Assembly (NCBI RefSeq): GCF_000143415.4
Contig: NW_003314333.1
Span: forward strand, 186,001 to 250,000
Direction of reading: 5' to 3'
DNA from: Selaginella moellendorffii
Taxonomy: Eukaryota > Streptophyta > Lycopodiopsida > Selaginellales > Selaginellaceae
Length of the DNA stretch: 64,000 bases
Position 1 is the first letter of the stretch. The number at the start of each line of letters is the position of its first letter. The notes beneath the pieces are model-generated. The model made no database searches and was not told the DNA's origin. It saw nothing but the letters and a program-made list of their open reading frames with translations. Position numbers and translations under genes: made by a program. Below, one piece after another: positions 17,143-26,152 of the stretch.

Positions 17143-19089
17143 TTACACGGGGAGAATGTTAGATAGAAGCACGTAGGACGAGTCATGGAGCAATGGGTCC
17201 ATGCGAATAAGTTGCATAGCGGCTCTAGATCCCCGGCCCGCATCCTTGGATGTTTGACAGGAAGCCAGGAGGGTTTTCCACGCAACATTGTCGGGCGCAA
17301 ACGGCATGCCACGAATGACTTCTTCCGCCTCGGCTCCCACTCCTGCTCGTCCTAGGAGATCTATCAAGCATGCGTAATGCTCGGCAGTGGGTGCCAATCC
17401 AAAGTCATGCAACATAGACAAGAAGTAGTCGAGGCCGGTCGCAAGCAAGCCTGAGTGGCTGCAAGCGTGCAACATAACAGTGATGGTGATCCCATCCGGT
17501 TGTACATACGCCATTGTCATCACTCTGAAAAACTCCACGGCCGTGGCGCCGTGCCCGTGTTTTGCAAGAGCAGCGAGGATGGAGTTCCAGGCGGCCACAG
17601 CCAGCACCGAGTGCCGCTGCATCCTTTCAAACACCGTGGTGGCGTCATCCAAGCGCCCGCATTTGGCATACATGCACACGAGAGCAGTGCCGGACACGGG
17701 GTGGCCGTCGAGGCCGCGAGCAGCTACCTCGGTGTGCACGGCCCTCGACGTGGCCTCGTCCTTGAGCGCGCTGCACGCTGCTACAACCACAGCAAATGTA
17801 GCCGCATCCGGCATCACTCCCTCAGCTCTCATCCGCTGGTGAAGCCGGAGTGCTTCCTCCGCCTCCCCAGCCTCGACAGTGGCAGTGAGCATGGCGTTCC
17901 ATGACACCACGTCTTTGGGCGTCAGCTTGTTAAAGACTGCTGCGGCCTCCAGCAGGCAGCCGCATCGGGCGTACATGCACACCAGAGCTGTTCCAACCAC
18001 GGGGTTTTGGTCGTGGCCAGCAACTCGGATCCGTGTATGGACGCCCCTTCCCACTGCCAGGCCTCGGCCTCGATCCTCAAGCTGGCAGCACGCAGCACAG
18101 AGGGCAGACAGTGTCATTTCGTCCGGCTGCATGCCGTCCAAGTTCATGACCAGGAACATCTTCAGCGACTCGTCACCCCGCTCGTGCTGGGCATAGGCCG
18201 AGATGATCGATGTCCACGACACACGGCTCCTGTCTTGGATGTTGTCGAACACTCTCCTGGCCTCTTCTAGGCAGTGGCACCTTGAGTACATGCTGATGAG
18301 AGCGTTCTGGAGCACGGTTTGGGAGGCAAAGCCGGACGCAGCCGCTCGCGCGTGGACCGCCCGGCCTCTTAAGACGGTTTGAAGTCCCGGTCCCAGCTCG
18401 GACAAGGCACCGACGACCGCTACAAAGGTCACTGCGTTTGGCTGCACGCCTTCCAAGTTCATGCGGAGGTAGATGAGGCATGCCTCAACGTTGAAGCGGT
18501 TGTGGTGGTTAGCGAGAAGGATGGCATTCCACGAGATGAGGTTTCTCGCGGCCATGTTCTCAAACACCTGCCTTGCCACCTGAGTATTGCCCGACTTGGC
18601 ATACATGGTGACGAGGGCGTTTTGTAGCGGAATGTCGAGCTCATATCCACACGCAACGAGACGAGCATGGATGGCCTGGCCCTCTGCGCCTGCCCCTAGG
18701 CTGGAGCACGCGCTGAGCACGCATGACAAGGTGAACGCATCCATGTCTGCCTGGGCTCCCTCCAGGTCCATAGTGTGGAACAAGCAGAGTGCTTGCTCTT
18801 GTTTGCCGTGGTCGATATAGGCAGCCAGCATCACCGTCCACGACACACTGTTCCTTCGCTCTATGCTGTAGAAAGCCTTTCTTGCTCGGTGCAAATCTCC
18901 GCACTTGGCATACATTTGCACCAGCAAGTTCCCAATAGCGGTGTCTTTGTCTTTCTCTATTGCTATCAACCGGGCATGGATGCGTGCACCTCTTTCTAGC
19001 GCCCTTCCACTGATGCACTCCCGTAGGAGCGAAGTGTAAGCCTCACGGTTGTACACTTCTGGCACTTGGCCCCACAGGTCATGGTTCAT
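17143..19089 (-). CDS. PPR protein, PLS class, 648 aa, no DYW domain
   Basis: An intronless 648-codon gene. Pentatricopeptide repeats run from about residue 15 to 560 in the P-L-S pattern, recognisable by 'LLVQMYAKCGDLHRARKAF', 'SWTVMLAAYIDHG', 'NALVTMYAKSG' and 'SWNAILL'. Each repeat pair of helices is expected to contact one RNA base in a mitochondrial or plastid transcript. The C-terminus passes through an E1-like segment ('HYACLIDLLGRAG', 'WKTLLASC', 'SSYVLLSNI') and stops at once. There is no E+ or DYW deaminase, so any C-to-U editing would need a partner protein in trans. No obvious organelle presequence is visible. The ATG lies only 22 bp from the ATG of the divergent PPR gene at 19112. 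Confidence 0.9.
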   Translation of the reverse strand: MNHDLWGQVPEVYNREAYTSLLRECISGRALERGARIHARLIAIEKDKDTAIGNLLVQMYAKCGDLHRARKAFYSIERRNSVSWTVMLAAYIDHGKQEQALCLFHTMDLEGAQADMDAFTLSCVLSACSSLGAGAEGQAIHARLVACGYELDIPLQNALVTMYAKSGNTQVARQVFENMAARNLISWNAILLANHHNRFNVEACLIYLRMNLEGVQPNAVTFVAVVGALSELGPGLQTVLRGRAVHARAAASGFASQTVLQNALISMYSRCHCLEEARRVFDNIQDRSRVSWTSIISAYAQHERGDESLKMFLVMNLDGMQPDEMTLSALCAACCQLEDRGRGLAVGRGVHTRIRVAGHDQNPVVGTALVCMYARCGCLLEAAAVFNKLTPKDVVSWNAMLTATVEAGEAEEALRLHQRMRAEGVMPDAATFAVVVAACSALKDEATSRAVHTEVAARGLDGHPVSGTALVCMYAKCGRLDDATTVFERMQRHSVLAVAAWNSILAALAKHGHGATAVEFFRVMTMAYVQPDGITITVMLHACSHSGLLATGLDYFLSMLHDFGLAPTAEHYACLIDLLGRAGVGAEAEEVIRGMPFAPDNVAWKTLLASCQTSKDAGRGSRAAMQLIRMDPLLHDSSYVLLSNILPV

Positions 19090-19111
19090 GAGCTCCTGTA
19101 GCTAAGATAGT

Positions 19112-21994
19112 ATGCCCAGTTGGGGCAAATGCTGGAATTCTTCTGTGAATGGCTATTTAGCGCTTACGGAGCACCGGATGTCTCTTCAAGAGAAGAGACA
19201 TGTGCCCCTTCACGTGCAGCTGAGGAACAAGGTATGTGACCTGATTGCATCGTTGAAGTCGTGTGGCAGGTCGCGAGATTTGGAGGGAGGGCGACGACTT
19301 CACCGGCAAGCAGCTGATTGCGGGCTGGAGCACAACATGTACGTTGCGAGCAGCCTGGTAGATATGTACGCCAAATGCGGTAGCATGGCAGACGCTCGCA
19401 GCGTCTTCGACGGGATGCCCCGGCCTCCTGACTTGGTGCTGTGGAATGCACTTCTGTGGGGATATGCTACCAATGGCGAGGGAGAGATGGTTTTGCTGCT
19501 TCTTAAGGTAATGCACGTAAAGCACCACTGCTGCCCCCTGCCAGATGCCCAAACCTTCACTGCGGGTCTCAAGGCGTGTGCCTCTCTGGCGAATCAAGAA
19601 GAGGACTCTCAGCTAGGGGCTGTGAAGATGGTGTCACTAGAAAAGGCGATGTTTATTTCCTCTCGAGCTTCCAGAATATGCAAGGACGATGACAGGCTCC
19701 TAGCCAACACACTCATCAGCGTCTATGGCAAGTGTGGGAGCCCAGTCGACTCCCACATGGTGTTTGATAGGTTGCTGCGGCCAGATGCTGTGTCATGGAC
19801 CGCGCTCATTCTCAGCTATGCTGACAACGGGGATGGCCAATCCGCCCTCACACTCTTCCAACACATGCAAACAGATCGGAGCTATCCACCACCAAACGGG
19901 CGCACCTTTGTTGCTGTGCTCAAATCGTGTGCCAATTGCCTGGCAGCAAACGAGGAGGTGACGTTAATCGATGGTAAGCTCGTCAAGCTTGCGGCTCTGG
20001 AGGTAGGCATGGCTGTTCATGCCCAGCTGCTGCTCGTCATAAGCTCCAAGCCCGACAGGTACGTGGTGAGCTCACTCATGGATATGTACGTCAAATGTGG
20101 GAGCTTTGCCGATGCCTGTCTAGTGTTTGACGCTGCCTGGTCTAGACGTAACGTTGATCTCGTGTCATGGACCGTGCTGGTGCTGGGCTATGCTGGTGAA
20201 GGCAAGGCAGAGGCAGCTCTCGAGTGTTTTGAGCTCATGACGCGATGTGCAGGCTGTGATTCCATGGCTTTTGCTGCTGCGTTGAGAGCTTGCGCCAATG
20301 TGGCAGCAGCAACCATCGAGCCAGCAGGCAAGTTACGGGGCCTAGAAAATGGGATGGCTCTCCATGCTCACGCAAGAGAGAGGGGCTGCGAGGAAGACAA
20401 GGTTGTAGCCAACGCTCTTGTGGATATGTATGCCAAGTGCTGGAGTATGGTCGATGCTCAAATGGTCTTTGACAGGATGCGGCAACCTGATCTCAACGCT
20501 TGGACTTCACTCATTTTGGGCTATGTTGACAATGGCATGGCTGACTTGGCGCTGGAATCGTTTGCGTCCATGACTGCCACCTTAGATGCGGGGCTTGCAA
20601 CTTATACAGCTGCATTCAAGGCTTGTAGCAGTTTGGCAGCGGCCAAAGTGAATTCGAGGGGTTGTCAGCGCCTAGCAATTCTGGAGAAAGGCATGGCGCT
20701 CCACGCTCATGCTGCCAGCCGCCACACCCTTGCTTATCACACAGTCGTCTCCAACAGCCTTGTCGACATGTACGCCAAGTGTGGCAGCGCTGACGATGCA
20801 AGCCGAGTGTTTTCCACAATGCTGCAACCGGACGTGGTGTCATGCAATGCACTCATGTCGGGAGCTGCAATGCCTCGGGTTGCTCTGCACTTCTTCGAGC
20901 TCATGCTACAGAAACAATTAGATGGCTGTCAGCCAGATGCGTGGACGTTTGCCGCTGCTTTCAAGGCGCTGGCACGTCTTGCGGAAGGAGAACAAGGGTC
21001 GGGCATCTCCGAAACAGGAAGGCCTGGCGGCAAACATGTGGTAGCAAAGCTGGTGTCTCTGGAGCGATGCATGGCCGTTCATGCGCAACTTACACAAACA
21101 AAACTATCGGACACGGTGGTTGCCAACGCCCTGCTGGATGTGTATGCCAAGTGTGGAAGCGTTGCAGACATGCGCCGTGTTTTCGACAGCATCAAATATC
21201 ACACCGACGTGTCTTGGAATTCGCTCATCCGCGGGTGTGCCGTGAATGGCGAGGCAGAGCTCGCCCTGGCGCTTTCACGACAAAGAGATAGTAAGGCGTC
21301 CGATAGTGGGATCCCCGCGGCAAGGGCGTGCGCGGCACCTCTTTCGGCTTGCTCAAGTGTGGGGGACTCGGTCGCAACAAAGGCCATACACGCTCGCTTG
21401 TGCAGGTACCATGATCATGGCCCTCTCGACGATGGCGGGATCCTTGTCACTTGCCTCGTCGATGCGTATGCAAAGTGCGGCCGCATTGCTGACGCACAGC
21501 ACGTTTTTGACTCGGCTGCCTCCGACAGCATTGACATTGCTGGATGGAATGCTTTGATCTCGGGATACAGCCGCTCAGGACATGTGAGCGCCGCGTCCGC
21601 ACTGTTTGATCTCCTGGAGGAGAGCGGGCGTCCTCACCCAGACAGCGTAACATTCATCTGCCTTCTCACTGCGTGCAGCCATGGTGGATGCGTGGACAGG
21701 GCAAGGCACTACTTGCGAGTGATGCGTGATAAGTACGGCGCCTGTGCTGGCATTGAGCATTACCACTGCGTGGTTGACATGCTTGGCCGGGTGAACCAGC
21801 TGGATGCTGCTGTGGAGGTGCTCGAGGCAATGCCCTTTCAGCCCAATGCGGTGACTTGGACGCTGCTGCTAGATGCATCCTCCAGATGGAAGTGTGCTGG
21901 AGTGGGCCGTGCTGCACTCACATCGCTAGTTTCATTGGGATTAGATTATGAGGCTAGCAGCTACGTGCTTTCGGCCAACGTAAACACAGGCTAG
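19112..21994 (+). CDS. PPR protein, PLS class, 960 aa
   Basis: Intronless, 960 aa. After ~35 N-terminal residues the first helix pair begins ('LIASLKSCGRSRDL'), and repeats continue to about residue 900. Typical units are 'SLVDMYAKCGSMADARSVF', 'WTALILSYADNGDGQSAL' and 'ALVDMYAKCWSM'. Some L repeats contain 20-30 residue insertions with a conserved 'LVKLAALEVGMAVHAQ' style, a feature shared with the neighbouring PPR genes and suggesting a common local ancestor. The protein ends in an E1-like region ('MPFQPNAVTWTLLLDAS', 'SSYVLSANV') with no E+/DYW domain. Organellar RNA binding is inferred from the family. The stop is 46 bp before the next PPR start on the same strand. Confidence 0.9.
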   Translation: MPSWGKCWNSSVNGYLALTEHRMSLQEKRHVPLHVQLRNKVCDLIASLKSCGRSRDLEGGRRLHRQAADCGLEHNMYVASSLVDMYAKCGSMADARSVFDGMPRPPDLVLWNALLWGYATNGEGEMVLLLLKVMHVKHHCCPLPDAQTFTAGLKACASLANQEEDSQLGAVKMVSLEKAMFISSRASRICKDDDRLLANTLISVYGKCGSPVDSHMVFDRLLRPDAVSWTALILSYADNGDGQSALTLFQHMQTDRSYPPPNGRTFVAVLKSCANCLAANEEVTLIDGKLVKLAALEVGMAVHAQLLLVISSKPDRYVVSSLMDMYVKCGSFADACLVFDAAWSRRNVDLVSWTVLVLGYAGEGKAEAALECFELMTRCAGCDSMAFAAALRACANVAAATIEPAGKLRGLENGMALHAHARERGCEEDKVVANALVDMYAKCWSMVDAQMVFDRMRQPDLNAWTSLILGYVDNGMADLALESFASMTATLDAGLATYTAAFKACSSLAAAKVNSRGCQRLAILEKGMALHAHAASRHTLAYHTVVSNSLVDMYAKCGSADDASRVFSTMLQPDVVSCNALMSGAAMPRVALHFFELMLQKQLDGCQPDAWTFAAAFKALARLAEGEQGSGISETGRPGGKHVVAKLVSLERCMAVHAQLTQTKLSDTVVANALLDVYAKCGSVADMRRVFDSIKYHTDVSWNSLIRGCAVNGEAELALALSRQRDSKASDSGIPAARACAAPLSACSSVGDSVATKAIHARLCRYHDHGPLDDGGILVTCLVDAYAKCGRIADAQHVFDSAASDSIDIAGWNALISGYSRSGHVSAASALFDLLEESGRPHPDSVTFICLLTACSHGGCVDRARHYLRVMRDKYGACAGIEHYHCVVDMLGRVNQLDAAVEVLEAMPFQPNAVTWTLLLDASSRWKCAGVGRAALTSLVSLGLDYEASSYVLSANVNTG

Positions 21995-22040
21995 CGACTG
22001 CAGGTGTCGCCGCAAATGCCCACACAGGTCATCTGCTTCA

Positions 22041-24185
22041 ATGCCAGGGATCTGGACTTCCCTACATAGAAATGGATATCGATGCCGCACCTCCAACGTG
22101 GAGCAGCTGGTGGCGCCAGTGTGGAGCCTAATTGCCGCGTTAAAATCCGCGTGCAGCACAAAGAACCTCGAGTTTGGGAAGCGAGTCCATGCCACAAGTG
22201 AGGGGACGCAGCTCTTCGCCTCCAACATCTACGCCGCCAACACCCTTGTCAGCATGTATGCCAAGTGCAGCAGTGACATGGCCGATGCGCAAGCGGCGTT
22301 TGATGCCATAGCCGAGCAGGAGCGCGACGTTATCTCATGGACCGCACTCGTGCTGGGATATGCATCCAAAGGCATGGGCCGTGTGGCCTTGGACCTCTTC
22401 CAACGCATGCAGCTGGAAGGCGGCTGCGAACCCGATGCCCGGAGCTACACTGCGGCTTTGATGGCAGTGACCAGCCTAGCACGCGACGACGTTACTTGCA
22501 AAAGGTTGTGGCTCGACATCGGCAGAGACCTTCACGTCCAGTCCGTTACCAGCGGATCATGTGGCTCGGACGTGTTTGTGGCGAGTGCCCTTGTGGACAT
22601 GTATGCAAAGTGTGGGAGCATGACGGATGCCCGAGCTGTGTTTGACGCAATGCCGCACCACGATCGCGACGTTGTCACCTGGACGGCCTTGATCCTGGGA
22701 TATGTGGACAACGGGCAGCCTGCTCAAGCTCTACACGCATTTGCTCAGATGCATGATCCGAGTGCTCTGACTTTCGTGGCGGCGCTCAAGGCCTGTGGCA
22801 GCCTGGGGGACCTCCACCGCGGGATGCTTATTCACTCTCAAGTTGCCAAGACTGGTTTGGATTCCAAGGACACGTTTGTCGGGGGCAGCTTGGTTGACAT
22901 GTACGTTAAATGCGGCAGCCTTGCAGATGCGTGGGAAACATTCCACAAGATGCAGCGCCGCGATGTCGTGTGCTGGACGAGCATCATCCTGGGCTATGCA
23001 GAAACTGGAGATTACAAGGTCGCATTCAGCCTGTTTGCATGGATGCAGCTCGAGGGTTGTCAACCGGACGCCCGATGCTTTGTCGCTGCGCTGACGGCAT
23101 GCTCTAGACTGGCAGCCGTGGAGGAAGCACAACCAGCCTGCGTGGTCTCGGATGGCAAGCATGGCTATCTTGGAGATGGTGGTCTAAAGCCTTCAACTCT
23201 GAAGTTGAAGGCTTTAGAGAGAGGGATGGGGCTCCACTCCCAAGCCTGGCAATGCGGCCACGACGGAGATATGTTCGTTGCAAACGCGCTTGTGGATCTC
23301 TACTCCAACTGCGGAAGCCTTTTAGATGCTCGCGGGACGTTCGACAGGATGTTCCACCGTGACGTGGTGTCGTGGAATGCCTTGCTCCTGGGATGCGCGG
23401 AGAATGGACAGGAGCTATTGGCTCTGGATCTGTTTGCGTGTATGAGGCACGAAGGTTGCAAGCCGGATGCTCGAACACACGTAGCTCTTCTCGTAGCATG
23501 CGGCAATGCAGCTATCAGCTATGGGAGGGAAATACACGCAGAGACATGCCGGAGTGGCCTCGAGGTCGAGGCATTCGTTGCAAGCTGCTTGGTCGGGTTC
23601 TATGGTAAATGTGGGAGCATCGGCAATGCCGTGCGTGTGTTTGAGACGCTAGACAGTGTGAGCCTGGTTACATGGAACGCGCTCATGGCTGCTTGCAGCT
23701 GCAACTGTGGCTCTAAGCTCGAGCAACAAGTCACAGTGTTCACCCTGTTTGAAAGGATGCAAGCTCAGGGTGTAAAGCCAGACGGTGTCACTTTCCTGTG
23801 TGTGCTCACCGCGTGCAACCATGAAGGTCTAGTAGACAGAGGCATGGCCTGCTTCGAGTCCATGTCCTCTAAGCACGGCCTCGGCCCAGCCATTCAGCAC
23901 TACCACTGCATGATTGACATGCTTGGGCGAATGAACCAGCTGCATGCCGCCTTGGACTTGGCTAAGACGATGCCTGTAGAGAAAACATTGGTGACCTGGA
24001 CCATACTGCTGGATGCATGCAAGAAGTGGAAGAACTTGGCAGTGGCACAAGAGGCATTTGAGTCACTACTCAAGCTTCCTGGCGGGAACTTGCAAGCGTC
24101 CGCATACGTTGTCATGGCAGGATTGTATGGAAGCCTGGGCATGTGGCAGGAGCAGTCTAAAGTGCTAGCCATGGCTGTCAAGTGA
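22041..24185 (+). CDS. PPR protein, PLS class, 714 aa
   Basis: Intronless, 714 aa. Repeats run from about residue 30 ('SLIAALKSACSTKNLEFGKR') to 640, with units such as 'TLVSMYAKCSSDMADAQAAF', 'ALVDMYAKCGSMTDARAVF' and 'SWNALLLGCAENG'. It ends in an E1-like region ('HYHCMIDMLGRMNQL', 'WTILLDACKKWKNLAV', 'AYVVMAGLYGSLGMW') without DYW. A short upstream ORF (ATG at 22015, stop within 54 bases) precedes the start. The last 21 bases overlap, tail to tail, the end of the minus-strand PPR gene that stops at 24165. Confidence 0.9.
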   Translation: MPGIWTSLHRNGYRCRTSNVEQLVAPVWSLIAALKSACSTKNLEFGKRVHATSEGTQLFASNIYAANTLVSMYAKCSSDMADAQAAFDAIAEQERDVISWTALVLGYASKGMGRVALDLFQRMQLEGGCEPDARSYTAALMAVTSLARDDVTCKRLWLDIGRDLHVQSVTSGSCGSDVFVASALVDMYAKCGSMTDARAVFDAMPHHDRDVVTWTALILGYVDNGQPAQALHAFAQMHDPSALTFVAALKACGSLGDLHRGMLIHSQVAKTGLDSKDTFVGGSLVDMYVKCGSLADAWETFHKMQRRDVVCWTSIILGYAETGDYKVAFSLFAWMQLEGCQPDARCFVAALTACSRLAAVEEAQPACVVSDGKHGYLGDGGLKPSTLKLKALERGMGLHSQAWQCGHDGDMFVANALVDLYSNCGSLLDARGTFDRMFHRDVVSWNALLLGCAENGQELLALDLFACMRHEGCKPDARTHVALLVACGNAAISYGREIHAETCRSGLEVEAFVASCLVGFYGKCGSIGNAVRVFETLDSVSLVTWNALMAACSCNCGSKLEQQVTVFTLFERMQAQGVKPDGVTFLCVLTACNHEGLVDRGMACFESMSSKHGLGPAIQHYHCMIDMLGRMNQLHAALDLAKTMPVEKTLVTWTILLDACKKWKNLAVAQEAFESLLKLPGGNLQASAYVVMAGLYGSLGMWQEQSKVLAMAVK

Positions 24186-26108
24186 CGATCGAATTCCATC
24201 ACAATGAGTATGCGCAGTAGCATTGTCACCTCCGCCTCCCTTGCTCATCCCCAGGGAGAACATGTCCGACTTCTCCTTCCACATGCCCACACTGCCGTAG
24301 ATGTTGCCCATGAGAACGTAAGCGGCATCCTCCGAGTCGTCCAGCTTCATCACACAGTCGAACGCCAGCCTTCCCAGCGCAACCTCCTTCCACTTGTGAC
24401 AGGCGGACAAGACGGTCATCCACGTCACGAGCTTCGGCTTGAACGGCATTGCCTTGACCATTGCCACCGCCTCGTGAAGCCGGTTAGCCCGGCCCAGCAT
24501 GTCGATGGCGACGTGGTAGTGATGAACGTCGGGGTCAACCCCATACTCGGCCGGCATGCTGCGGAAGCATTTCATCCCCTTATCTACGAGGCCTGCGCGG
24601 CTGCATGACGTGAGAAGTGCCGTGAGAGACATCTTGTCTGGCTCGACTTTCTCGAACACCATTTGATGAAAGAGATCGAACACTTGAGCCGTGGCTCCCT
24701 GGCAGCTGTAGCCCGATAGCATGGAGCTCCATGACACCACGTCCTTTCTCACCATCCAAGCGAAGACGAGCTCGGCAGCAGTTAGGCTGCCACACCGGCT
24801 GTAGCAGTCCACGAGGCAGTTTGCCACAATGGTGTTGCTCTCCACTCCTTGCCTGCAGATAACGGCGTGAATCCTCTTGGCGGCATCCAGTGCAACGATG
24901 TTACCGCAGGCAACCAACGCCGCCACAAACGTCTGGGGCCGTGGACTGTAGCCTTGCTGCTCCATGCACACGAACATGTGAAGAGCACCCTCGGCTTCTC
25001 CATTCTCGGCATAGCCAAGCATCATGGCAGTCCAAGTAACAGCATCTCGCGCTTGAGTGCTGTCAAACACCTTCTTGGCATCAAGCAGGCTCCCACACTT
25101 GGAATACATGTCGATGAGCGTGTTTGCCACAAACGGGACTGAGTCACAGCCACTTGTTCTCGACTGAGAGTGGACGTCCATACCCCTCTCCAGGCATCGT
25201 AACTTCACAAGCCTTCCATCGACCAGCCGCCCTTCTTCCTTGGTTGCAAGGCTAGCACAAGCCATGAGAGCTGCGACGTAAAGGCGAGAGTTGGGAGCAA
25301 AGTCCTGTTGATCTTGCATGACACTGAAAAGCATAAGTGCTGTTTCGGGCTCCCCATTCTCGACATATCCCAGAGTCAAGACTGTCCACGACACAATGCT
25401 ATGGCACGGAATCCTGTCAAAAACAGCGTGGGCTTGAGGCATGCTCCCACACTTTGACAAGAGGTCCATGAGCGTGTTGGCCACGAACACGTCCAAGCAC
25501 CCGTTAGTTGACGCTTGCCAGAATATAGCCATGCCTCTGTCCATGCACCTCTTTCTGTTGTCAACTCTCTTGCCTTCCTCCTTGGCAACCAAGCTCGCAC
25601 AGGCCACGAGAGCAGCAAGATAGGTGCGCCGGTCCGGCAGGCAGCCCTCGTCCGCCATGCGCGAGAAGAGTTCCAAGGCTTCCCCGCCTCGTCCAATCTC
25701 CGTATACGCCAGGATAAGTGTTGTCCACGACACGGCATCCCGGCGCTGCAACTTGTCAAACTCGGCACGAGCCTCCACCAGGTTTCCACACTTGGCATAC
25801 ATATTCACGAGCGAGTTTGAAGCGTAGCTGTCCTCTCCATCGCCCGTCAGGTGTCCCTTTTCAAGAGCATCAGCCTGGATCCTCTTGCCAGTCCCGAGTT
25901 CCTTGAGAGTGCCACACGCCTTGAATGCAGCTAGGACCGTCTGCCTGACTTGGTAGCAATGCTCCTGTGCAGCTTGCTTTCCTCCGAGCACCAGCGGGCC
26001 GTCATCTCCAGTCATGGGTTGCCTCCAACTCCATGTGTGGATCCGCGTCCACAAAGCCCTTGGCGGCCTGCATCCCTGCTGTGGAGCCAAGTGTGGGCAC
26101 CGAGGCAT
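24165..26108 (-). CDS. PPR protein, PLS class, ~647 aa
   Basis: Intronless. The frame is open back to 26222 but the first ATG is at 26108 (a second at 26015); 26108 is used, 44 bp after the stop of the upstream PPR gene. Repeats start near 'VLAAFKACGTLKELGTGKR' and continue with 'SLVNMYAKCGNLVEARAEF', 'SWTTLILAYTEIG' and 'CLVDCYSRCGSLTAAELVF'. L repeats carry the same inserted 'LVKLRCLERGMDVH' type segment as the neighbours. It ends in an E1-like module ('WMTVLSACHKWKEVALGR', 'AAYVLMGNIYGSVGMW') plus a short Gly/His-rich tail; there is no DYW. The tail overlaps the 3' end of the plus-strand PPR gene by 21 bp. Confidence 0.88.
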   Translation of the reverse strand: MPRCPHLAPQQGCRPPRALWTRIHTWSWRQPMTGDDGPLVLGGKQAAQEHCYQVRQTVLAAFKACGTLKELGTGKRIQADALEKGHLTGDGEDSYASNSLVNMYAKCGNLVEARAEFDKLQRRDAVSWTTLILAYTEIGRGGEALELFSRMADEGCLPDRRTYLAALVACASLVAKEEGKRVDNRKRCMDRGMAIFWQASTNGCLDVFVANTLMDLLSKCGSMPQAHAVFDRIPCHSIVSWTVLTLGYVENGEPETALMLFSVMQDQQDFAPNSRLYVAALMACASLATKEEGRLVDGRLVKLRCLERGMDVHSQSRTSGCDSVPFVANTLIDMYSKCGSLLDAKKVFDSTQARDAVTWTAMMLGYAENGEAEGALHMFVCMEQQGYSPRPQTFVAALVACGNIVALDAAKRIHAVICRQGVESNTIVANCLVDCYSRCGSLTAAELVFAWMVRKDVVSWSSMLSGYSCQGATAQVFDLFHQMVFEKVEPDKMSLTALLTSCSRAGLVDKGMKCFRSMPAEYGVDPDVHHYHVAIDMLGRANRLHEAVAMVKAMPFKPKLVTWMTVLSACHKWKEVALGRLAFDCVMKLDDSEDAAYVLMGNIYGSVGMWKEKSDMFSLGMSKGGGGDNATAHTHCDGIRSSLDSHG

Positions 26109-26152
26109 ACACCGCTCCTTCGCCCCCAACAAATAGAAACTTGAGCAAAATA

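Noticed and set aside
21995-22040. The 960- and 714-aa PPR frames as one gene split by a sequencing error
   Set aside because: Each has its own start-like N-terminus and its own E1-like ending, so they read as two complete genes.
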